This document shows, one piece after another, positions 33,280-39,155 of a stretch of 39,155 nucleotides of DNA (its first letter is position 1; the number at the start of each line of letters is the position of its first letter). The stretch lies in assembly GCA_964560425.1 (NCBI GenBank), contig CAZLLE010000037.1, positions 1 through 39,155 of the forward strand. Direction: 5' to 3'. A model generated the notes under the pieces. The model worked only from the letters and a program-made list of their open reading frames with translations. It did no database searches and was not told the DNA's origin. A program made the translations under genes and the position numbers. Origin of the DNA: CAZLLE01 sp964560425. Its GTDB lineage: Bacteria > Campylobacterota > Campylobacteria > Campylobacterales > QNZT01.

Positions 33280-34539
33280 TCAAAATTTACCTTTTTTTTT
33301 CTTCAAAATTTTGGCTTGAAACGCAATTTTACTGCTTTGTAACTCTATAATGTCACCCTCTTGCAAATTTTCTAATTTTACTTTTTTATTATCTTTAAAA
33401 ATATGGGCAATTCCATCTCTATCTTTTTTGCTAGGATTGATGTTTTCAAGTGAAAATTGTAAGTTTTTGATCTGTTGTGTTTTTTGGAAAAGTATATTTT
33501 GCATAGCTCTTTGTAGTTCTGTAATCTGATTGTTAAGTTGATACTCCTCTTTTTGTATATATAGTTTGTGCCTATTATTGTATTGTGTTTGTATGTTTTT
33601 AATTTCAATAGAGAATAGGTTTAGTTTACTCTCAAAAGAGTTTTGTCTAAATAGCTCTTTTGAGTGTATGAGAAGTTGATTTTTTTTGTGTAAAATATTT
33701 TGAAATGCTCTTTGATAATTATCTCTTAAAGAGTCTAAATATAGTCGATAATCATTGATATTAGGTAGTGCCAATTCCATAGCAGCAGAAGGGGTAGGGG
33801 CAGATAGATCAGCTACCAAATCACTAATAGATTTATCAATCTCATGTCCAACTGCGGATATAATAGGAGTTGAAGCCTCATATATAGAATCTGCAACAAT
33901 CTCCTCATTAAATGTCCAAAGATCCTCTATACTTCCTCCTCCTCTACCTACAATGATAAGATCAGCTCCAATTTTGTCTGCTTTTATAATATTTTGTGCA
34001 ATTGAAAGGGGTGCAGAATCTCCTTGAACAATGCTATCAAATAGGGTAATTTTAACCATTGCCCATCTTTTTTGTGCTACTGATAACATATCTTGCAAAG
34101 CTGCTCCTGTTTTGGATGTAACTATTGCAATATGAGAGGGTATTTTTGGAAGTGGTTTTTTATTTGATTGTTCAAAATATCCTTGGTTGAGAAGCTTTTT
34201 TTTGAGCTGTTCATAAGCAACTGATAAAGCTCCATCTCCTGAGGGTTGAAGTGATTGGCAATTTATCTGATAGGTTCCTCTTTGAGCAAAAACATTTAAT
34301 CCTCCTGAGATAATAATTTTCATGCCCTCTTCTAATCTAAATTTTAATTTTTGATTATTACCTTTAAACATTACGCATGATATAGATGAGTTTTGATCTT
34401 TGAGTGAAAAGTATAGATGACCAGATCCATGATAGATTACTCTTGATACTTCACCCTCTACAAATATGCTCATGTAGTGAGTTTCAAGTAGAGATTTTAT
34501 TTGGTTGTTGAGTGTGGTAACACTGATTGGTATATGCAA
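33280..34539 (-). CDS. xseA: Exodeoxyribonuclease VII large subunit
   Basis: The 419-aa protein has the N-terminal OB fold (SIFVEGEVSRVIYHGSGHLY) and the catalytic domain (DLIIVGRGGGSIEDLWTFN, PIISAVGHEIDKSISDLVAD, and LSAPTPSAAMELA), followed by a long coiled coil. It degrades single-stranded DNA with XseB. No XseB-like gene is recognised next to it. The start is a TTG at 34539, since there is no ATG nearby. The OB fold begins about 25 residues in, as in relatives. It is divergent from the porin gene, sharing the region with the Fur box. Confidence 0.95.
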   Translation of the reverse strand: MHIPISVTTLNNQIKSLLETHYMSIFVEGEVSRVIYHGSGHLYFSLKDQNSSISCVMFKGNNQKLKFRLEEGMKIIISGGLNVFAQRGTYQINCQSLQPSGDGALSVAYEQLKKKLLNQGYFEQSNKKPLPKIPSHIAIVTSKTGAALQDMLSVAQKRWAMVKITLFDSIVQGDSAPLSIAQNIIKADKIGADLIIVGRGGGSIEDLWTFNEEIVADSIYEASTPIISAVGHEIDKSISDLVADLSAPTPSAAMELALPNINDYRLYLDSLRDNYQRAFQNILHKKNQLLIHSKELFRQNSFESKLNLFSIEIKNIQTQYNNRHKLYIQKEEYQLNNQITELQRAMQNILFQKTQQIKNLQFSLENINPSKKDRDGIAHIFKDNKKVKLENLQEGDIIELQSSKIAFQAKILKKKKGKF

Positions 34540-34591
34540 AGTAGACTCTTTTTGGTGAGAATTATATCAAATCACAATAAAAAGATTAAAT

Positions 34592-34610
34592 GCTAATGAA
34601 AATGAGTATC
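34592..34610 (+). promoter_or_regulatory. Fur box upstream of porin-feoAB
   Basis: GCTAATGAAAATGAGTATC matches the classical 19-bp Fur box GATAATGATAATCATTATC at 15 of 19 positions. It lies 65 bases before the ATG of the porin gene, ahead of the porin-feoA-feoB operon. It predicts repression by iron-bound Fur. It is also 53 bases from the start of xseA on the other strand. Confidence 0.65.
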
Positions 34611-34674
34611 AATATTAAACTTCTTTTAAGTAAAAATTTATTACTATTTCCAAATCAAAAAGGAGAAAGATAAT

Positions 34675-35817
34675 ATGAACAGAAGATTGTTATCACTATC
34701 TCTAATAGTTTCAATACTCGCAACAGTGGAGCTATTTGGTGCAGATAGTATAGAAGAGGCATTTGAAAAGGCAAAAGTAGATGGATACCTAAGAGTAGGT
34801 TATCAGAGACATGATAGTGAAAATGACCTTTCGTTAGGTGGTAAGTTACATTTTGAGACAGAGGATATTGATGGTACTAGTGCAGGAGTAGCTCTCTATT
34901 CAACAAATGCTTTTTTGGGCAAAAATGATAGTAGGGGACTTACCTTTTTTGATAGTAAGCACAAAGCTTACTCTATTTTAGGTGAGGCGTATATAAAAGG
35001 TGTTCTTGGAAATAGTACGCTTATACTTGGTAGACAAGCTTTGGATACCCCTTTTGCTGATGGAGATGATGTTGGCATGATTCCAAATCTATTTGAGGCT
35101 TATACTTTTATCAACTCTGATATACCAAATACAACAATTATTGCATCATGGCTTAGTAAAGGCTCTGGAATAGATTTTGATGAACCTGAAAAATTTGCAA
35201 GACTCAATGAAGATAATGGAGTTCAAGTAATTGGTGTCAATTATGAGGCTATGAATAATACCTCTTTGTCTAGTTGGTTTTATAATCTTAAAGATGAGGC
35301 AAAACTCTCTTTTATTCAACTAGATTATGGTTTTGATATGGATAATTTGGTGACAAATATGGCTCTTCAATACTCAATCGAAGATTTTGAAAATAGAGAA
35401 GATGCGACCATTATGGGGGCTAGTTTGAGTGTATCTGATACTCAAAAAGGTTTTACTGTTATAGGAGCTTATAATAAAAGTAGTGATGCAGAGGCTACAA
35501 ATGGATTTGGTGGAGGACCATTTTTTACAAATTCTGAACATTTGACATTGCCTGATGCTGGGGCTGATGGTGAGATACTCTTTTATGCTATTGAATGGGA
35601 TTTAGGATTTGTGGGAGTAGATGGATTGTCTATATTTGTCTCAAAAGCTGATCTTAGTGATGGTGAAGATCATGAAGGTGATGAGGTTGATATTGTTGTT
35701 CATTATGATGTTAATAAAAGGTTGAGCTTGGATATAATCCATTCACAAATTGATAATAGTGATATCAGTGGAGATAAGTTCGATAATACAAGAGCTTTTA
35801 TAAACTATACATTTTAG
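34675..35817 (+). CDS. Opr-type outer-membrane porin
   Basis: The 380-aa protein has a signal peptide (MNRRLLSLSLIVSILATVELFGA, cleaved near residue 23) and a beta-barrel pattern, ending INYTF with C-terminal Phe. LGRQALDTPFADGDDVGMIP (about 121-140) is the marker of the Campylobacterota Opr/OprD-like porin family. It forms a diffusion channel. It is the first gene of an operon with feoA and feoB eight bases downstream, under the Fur box, so it may admit ferrous iron or an iron-linked solute (inferred). AGGAG lies about nine bases before the ATG. Confidence 0.85.
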   Translation: MNRRLLSLSLIVSILATVELFGADSIEEAFEKAKVDGYLRVGYQRHDSENDLSLGGKLHFETEDIDGTSAGVALYSTNAFLGKNDSRGLTFFDSKHKAYSILGEAYIKGVLGNSTLILGRQALDTPFADGDDVGMIPNLFEAYTFINSDIPNTTIIASWLSKGSGIDFDEPEKFARLNEDNGVQVIGVNYEAMNNTSLSSWFYNLKDEAKLSFIQLDYGFDMDNLVTNMALQYSIEDFENREDATIMGASLSVSDTQKGFTVIGAYNKSSDAEATNGFGGGPFFTNSEHLTLPDAGADGEILFYAIEWDLGFVGVDGLSIFVSKADLSDGEDHEGDEVDIVVHYDVNKRLSLDIIHSQIDNSDISGDKFDNTRAFINYTF

Positions 35818-35825
35818 GAAAATAG

Positions 35826-36050
35826 ATGCATTTAAATGAATTAAGTAAAAAAGATAGAGCAGTGATAAAAAAGGTAAATGCTTCGAGTGAACTTCGCCAT
35901 AGATTAAACTCTTTTGGTGTCATGAGGGGTGTTGAATTGGAGGTCAAGGCATTTTCTCTTAAAAAGCAGACTATAGAGATAGAGGTCAATCATTCGCATA
36001 TTGCTCTTAGATTTGAAGAGGCAGAAAAGATAGAGGTGGAAAAAATATGA
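35826..36050 (+). CDS. feoA: Ferrous iron transport protein FeoA
   Basis: The 74-aa protein is an SH3-like FeoA. It begins MHLNELSKKDRAVIKKVNAS and has RHRLNSFGVMRGVELEV and SHIALRFEEAEKIEV, the usual FeoA core with the 'G(V/I)xxG' turn. It regulates or helps FeoB. AGGAAAATAG precedes the ATG, directly after the porin stop, and its stop overlaps the feoB ATG (ATGA). Confidence 0.93.
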   Translation: MHLNELSKKDRAVIKKVNASSELRHRLNSFGVMRGVELEVKAFSLKKQTIEIEVNHSHIALRFEEAEKIEVEKI

Positions 36051-38152
36051 AAAAAGAGCTAATAATTGCACTTGTAGGTCAACCAAATGTTGGTAAAAGT
36101 ATGCTCATCAACTCTATTAGTGATTCTCGCTTAAGAGTTGGAAATTTTAGTGGAGTGACAGTTGAAAAAGCTGAGGTGAGTTTTGATTATGATAATTATC
36201 ATATTCGTATTATTGATCTTCCAGGGGCGTATTCACTCAATGATTACACTATTGAGGAGAGAGTAACAAAGAATTTTTTGGAAAATGAAGAGTATGACTT
36301 AATAATCAATGTAGTAGATTCTACAAATTTAGCAAGAAATTTACTTCTTAGCACTGAGCTTTTAGAGTTTAACAAAAAGATGATTATTGCTCTAAATATG
36401 ATGGATGAAGCCAAAAAAGAGGGCTTTTGTATTGATGAAGAGCAGATGAGCGATATTATGGGTGTGCCTTGTGTCAAAGTTTCTGCGGCAACCAAACAGG
36501 GAATAGGGAAGCTTATCCATAGGACAATTGATCTTGCAAAACAGAAACATGAAGTCTCTAAATTGGTTTATAGTGATACGGTAGAAGAGGAGATTGATAA
36601 TATTGCCTCTTTTTTAGAGGAGAAAAATTTTAGTTGCAAATTTGGATATCGAGCTAGAGATATTGCTCTTAGATTGATTCAAGAAGATGAAATCATATAC
36701 AATGAGATGAGAGAAAAACCGATTTGGATAGAGATTTTACCAATGGTTAGATCAGCTCTTAGTCACCTATATGTTCATTATGATACTAAAAATATAGATG
36801 AGATTTTTCTTGAAGAGAGAAATGCTTTTGCAAGAGGTGTTGTCGCTGAAACAGTATCATGCAAAAGACCAGAAGCGAGAAGCATGACCGATAAAATTGA
36901 TGCTCTATTGATTCATAAATATTTGGGTATTCCTATCTTTTTATTTTTCATGTGGGGATTGTTTCAGCTTACATTTGAATTGGGTTCTATTCCTATGGAG
37001 TATATAGATACATTTTTTGTAGCTCTTGGAGATAGTGCAAAGGCAATATTTGGTGATGGTGGGCTTGGTTCTCTTATCGCTGATGGTATGATTGCTGGTG
37101 TTGGTGCTGTTGTGATGTTTTTACCAAATATTGTCATTCTATTTTTGGGTATTGCTCTTTTGGAGACTACAGGATATATGAGTCGTGTGGCATTTATATT
37201 AGATGGGTTTTTTCATAAATTTGGACTTCATGGCAAGAGTTTTATCCCTCTTGTGACAGGCTTTGGTTGTACAGTACCCGCATATATGGCAGCTAGAACA
37301 CTCAAAAATGAGAAAGATAGATTGATTACCCTTTTTATCTTGGGTTTTATGAGTTGTGGAGCAAGATTGCCTATATATGTACTCTTTATTGGAGCATTTT
37401 TTGCCTCATCAAATGCAGGAAATATCCTATTTTTGATCTATATTAGTGGAGCTTTGTTTGGTCTAGTGATGGCAAAGATTTTAAGAGTAGTTGTATTCAA
37501 AGGTGAAGATGAACCATTTGTAATGGAGATGCCAAAATATAGAATGCCCTCATGGAAACTAATTTGGCATACAGTATATACAAAATCATGGATGTATCTC
37601 AAAAAAGCGGGTACATTTATTTTGGCAGCTTCTATGTTGATATGGTTTGCAAGTAACTATCCAAAAAATCAAAATATCACAGACTCTTACAACATGAAAA
37701 TAGAGCTAATGCAAGACAAAGATAAAAAACAAAATCTACAAAATGAGCTAGATGAAAAACTATTAGAAAATAGTTATCTAGGAATAGTAGGAAAGGCAAG
37801 TGAACCATTTTTTGCCCCTTTAGGATTTGATTGGAAAATGGCAGTAGCACTAGAGACAGGATTGGCCGCCAAAGAGGTAGTAGTATCAACGCTAGGTGTA
37901 CTATATTCACTTGGTGCAGATGTAGATGAATCGAGTGAAAGCTTATTAAGTGAACTAAAAAGACAAATACCTTTCGCTTCAGCTATCGCCTTTATAGTCT
38001 TTGTCATGTTATATCTACCATGTCTAGCCGCATCAATGGTATTTGCCAAAGAGGCAGGAGGATGGAAATATCTAGGATATCTATTTCTATTTACAACCGC
38101 AACGGCATGGGTGATGTCATTTATCGCCTATAGGGTTGCTTTGATATTGTAG
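36047..38152 (+). CDS. feoB: Ferrous iron transporter FeoB
   Basis: The 701-aa protein has an N-terminal G domain with GQPNVGKS (11-18), GVTVEKAEV (G2), DLPGAYS (57-63), NMMD (117-120) and SAATKQG (G5). A GDI-like helical linker follows. The membrane part carries the Gate motifs (GFGCTVPAYMAARTLKNEKDR and ETGLAAKEVVVSTLG). It imports Fe2+ across the inner membrane. It is slightly short for the family but complete. It overlaps feoA by four bases. No FeoC is seen. Its 3' end overlaps the tail of the DUF2442 gene. Confidence 0.96.
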   Translation: MKKELIIALVGQPNVGKSMLINSISDSRLRVGNFSGVTVEKAEVSFDYDNYHIRIIDLPGAYSLNDYTIEERVTKNFLENEEYDLIINVVDSTNLARNLLLSTELLEFNKKMIIALNMMDEAKKEGFCIDEEQMSDIMGVPCVKVSAATKQGIGKLIHRTIDLAKQKHEVSKLVYSDTVEEEIDNIASFLEEKNFSCKFGYRARDIALRLIQEDEIIYNEMREKPIWIEILPMVRSALSHLYVHYDTKNIDEIFLEERNAFARGVVAETVSCKRPEARSMTDKIDALLIHKYLGIPIFLFFMWGLFQLTFELGSIPMEYIDTFFVALGDSAKAIFGDGGLGSLIADGMIAGVGAVVMFLPNIVILFLGIALLETTGYMSRVAFILDGFFHKFGLHGKSFIPLVTGFGCTVPAYMAARTLKNEKDRLITLFILGFMSCGARLPIYVLFIGAFFASSNAGNILFLIYISGALFGLVMAKILRVVVFKGEDEPFVMEMPKYRMPSWKLIWHTVYTKSWMYLKKAGTFILAASMLIWFASNYPKNQNITDSYNMKIELMQDKDKKQNLQNELDEKLLENSYLGIVGKASEPFFAPLGFDWKMAVALETGLAAKEVVVSTLGVLYSLGADVDESSESLLSELKRQIPFASAIAFIVFVMLYLPCLAASMVFAKEAGGWKYLGYLFLFTTATAWVMSFIAYRVALIL

Positions 38153-38407
38153 GTGTGAGGAGGGCATTTGTCCTCCCTTATATGACTTTTTATATAATAA
38201 TTCAGGGGCTAAATCTAATTGGTTATCCCATTCAATACTATCAAAACATACTCTAACACTCTTAAACAAGGATTTATCTTTTAACTCTTTAAATTTACCA
38301 AAATCTAAATATGGCTTAACATCAAATATCTTTTCTTCTTGATTCTCAAATTTTAATAGTAAAAGATAGTCGTCAAGTGCTTTTACCTCTTTAATTGCTA
38401 AATACAT
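38117..38407 (-). CDS. DUF2442 family protein
   Basis: The 96-aa protein has FENQEEKIFDVKPYLDFGKFKEL and SIEWDNQLDLAPELLY, the typical DUF2442 signatures. These small proteins often occur in toxin-antitoxin-like and mobile contexts, and their function is unknown. AGGAGG eight bases before the ATG is a strong ribosome-binding site. The last about 20 residues run into the feoB coding end, so the tail may be an accidental extension. It belongs to a block of toxin-antitoxin-type genes at the right end. Confidence 0.75.
   Translation of the reverse strand: MYLAIKEVKALDDYLLLLKFENQEEKIFDVKPYLDFGKFKELKDKSLFKSVRVCFDSIEWDNQLDLAPELLYKKSYKGGQMPSSHLQYQSNPIGDK
38159..38176. terminator. Hairpin after feoB
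   Basis: GGAGGGC, loop ATTT, GTCCTCC forms a seven-pair stem with one G-U pair, six bases after the feoB stop. A short T-tract (GACTTTTTA) follows about 10 bases later. It is a plausible weak terminator for the iron operon and lies inside the DUF2442 tail. Confidence 0.4.
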
Positions 38408-38433
38408 CTGTTATACCTCCTATAAAATGTAGT

Positions 38434-38577
38434 ATGGTAAGAAAAGATGCAGTGATATATAAAATAGCTCCAAAACCTAAAAAGAGAAAAGCAGGACATG
38501 GAGATAAAATCAAACCAACTTTAGAGGAATTAGATCAAGAAGTAACTATTAATATCAATGCCATTTCCTTAAATTGA
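38434..38577 (+). CDS. Small charged ORF, possible gene fragment
   Basis: A 47-codon frame is open here: MVRKDAVIYKIAPKPKKRKA, then a KPTLEELDQEVTINI stretch. Its basic head and 'EVTINI' pattern could belong to a ribbon-helix-helix antitoxin, but I do not recognise it. There is no good ribosome-binding site, and it runs over the remnant of a HEPN gene on the other strand. It is probably a fragment or chance ORF. Confidence 0.2.
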   Translation: MVRKDAVIYKIAPKPKKRKAGHGDKIKPTLEELDQEVTININAISLN

Positions 38578-38621
38578 AGTTTTTCTTGAATAGTTCTTAA
38601 ACGATCTATTGGCTTAGACAT
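38535..38621 (-). pseudogene. Remnant of a HEPN-type toxin gene
   Basis: An ATG overlaps the end of the nucleotidyltransferase gene, as is normal for MNT-HEPN pairs, and encodes MSKPIDRLRTIQEKLQF. I read this as the start of a HEPN-domain partner. The similarity then stops and the frame ends after 28 residues. The rest of the HEPN gene is not found in the next 130 bases. It is probably a deletion-truncated toxin, although the identification rests on about 17 residues and on position. Confidence 0.4.
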
Positions 38622-38934
38622 AAATAAGATCCTTTTTTATACTCTCTTGAACTCTCTTATTCCCATATTTTGGCAATGAAACTATATCTACTCTGGTTTT
38701 AAACTCTTTTGCTAGTTCTTGGGATATCTCTCTGACTCTAGAAATCGCCTCAAATCCACTATATTTTTGAAGGTAAATATCATCAACATCATAAATAATA
38801 TCAATATCACTACTATTTTGATTTTCATCTCTCGCATAACTTCCAAAAAGACCAACAATAATAAATCCCTCTTCCATATATCGAAGTTTAAGCTCTTTTA
38901 ACTTTTGGATAATTTCATTTTTAGATAGTGGCAT
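38614..38934 (-). CDS. MNT-type nucleotidyltransferase, MntA-like antitoxin
   Basis: The 106-aa protein has the minimal nucleotidyltransferase signature VGLFGSYARDENQNSSDIDI (about residues 28-47), with the GSY...DxD arrangement of MntA enzymes. It ends with TRVDIVSLPKYGN. MntA-type proteins neutralise HEPN toxins by AMPylation. Here the following HEPN gene is only a remnant, so this antitoxin looks orphaned. It is divergent from a MazE-like gene. Confidence 0.8.
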   Translation of the reverse strand: MPLSKNEIIQKLKELKLRYMEEGFIIVGLFGSYARDENQNSSDIDIIYDVDDIYLQKYSGFEAISRVREISQELAKEFKTRVDIVSLPKYGNKRVQESIKKDLIYV

Positions 38935-39028
38935 AGCAACACCTTTTTATTGACTTTAAATCATGATAGAAAAGATAAACTTTTAATGTGCTTCAATATT
39001 TTATTTGGAACAAAAAAATAAAATATTC

Positions 39029-39057
39029 TTGACTTCTAAATGTTATTACAATATAAT
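39029..39057 (+). promoter_or_regulatory. Near-consensus promoter for the MazE-like gene
   Basis: TTGACT (39029-39034) and TATAAT (39052-39057) are spaced by exactly 17 bases, and AGGAG lies at 39077-39081 before the ATG at 39089. This is the best sigma-70-type promoter in the window. Confidence 0.75.
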
Positions 39058-39088
39058 TACAAATATAGATAACTTTAGGAGTTTAGTC

Positions 39089-39155
39089 ATGACAATGCTC
39101 ACCAAAATTGGAAACTCGCAAGGTATTAGAATACCAAAACCTATTATCAAACAAG
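39089..39155 (+). CDS. MazE/AbrB-type antitoxin, N-terminal part (3' partial)
   Basis: Only 22 residues are in the window: MTMLTKIGNSQGIRIPKPII and two more. TKIGNSQGIRIPK is the typical start of the SpoVT/AbrB-type MazE (PemI) antitoxins. A MazF-like toxin is expected just outside the window. A strong promoter and AGGAG seven bases before the ATG support it. The gene continues past the right edge. Confidence 0.75.
   Translation, partial: MTMLTKIGNSQGIRIPKPIIKQ

Noticed and set aside
1..39155. CRISPR arrays, tRNA/rRNA genes, complete insertion sequences
   Set aside because: No regularly spaced repeats, no cloverleaf or rRNA-like stretch in the gaps, and no transposase-like protein were found by reading.

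Overview
The window looks like chromosomal DNA of a free-living, sulfur-oxidiser-type Campylobacterota (Sulfurimonas/Thiovulum/Sulfuricurvum-like). The DNA is strongly AT-rich. It carries the gene string aroQ-pepP-folK-flhF-(small membrane protein)-fliA-fliM-fliY that I know from Campylobacter, Helicobacter and Sulfurimonas. It also has a fliY-type switch protein, a Helicobacter-type aminodeoxyfutalosine deaminase for menaquinone synthesis, and an Opr-type porin. The lineage call rests on gene content and order, not on a database search.

Layout. 1-6480: edge of a surface-glycan cluster, with the 3' end of a CotH-like gene, two SAM methyltransferases (one of the sugar O-methyltransferase type), an asparagine-synthetase-like amide ligase with a degenerate glutaminase site, an unknown 274-aa protein and a Wzx-like flippase. 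6541-15516: envelope block with an AsmA-like protein, a SpoU RNA methylase, a TolC-family protein carrying a SPOR-like N-terminal domain, and divergent from it a three-gene operon (sensor-like ectodomain protein, MotA/TolQ-like channel with a long tail, MotB-like partner). A lipoprotein subtilase converges on that operon across a strong terminator. 15517-15901: non-coding stretch with a 16-bp hairpin. 15902-24000: housekeeping genes (lepA, prs, a HerA/FtsK-like ATPase, mnmA), a possible 45-aa membrane protein and an AAA/PD-(D/E)XK protein. 24009-30865: leftward flagellar/aroQ operon ending in rnhA. 30927-34539: aminodeoxyfutalosine deaminase and sppA, then a small unknown gene and xseA. 34592-38152: Fur-box-preceded porin-feoA-feoB iron operon. 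38117-39155: toxin-antitoxin-type remnants and the start of a MazE-like antitoxin.

Most notable: (a) flhG, the MinD-like flagellar number regulator normally between flhF and fliA, is absent at its usual place; (b) the TolC-SPOR / Cache-like / MotA-like / MotB-like / lipoprotein-protease neighbourhood resembles a proton-motive-force-assisted secretion or envelope machine (compare SiiAB and ZorAB) in a combination I do not recognise; (c) folK has no AUG, GUG or UUG start that keeps its active domain and may start at AUA; (d) the AsnB-like protein has lost Cys2 and sits beside an unknown gene; (e) there is a 16-bp hairpin whose wobble pattern fits a minus-strand RNA.
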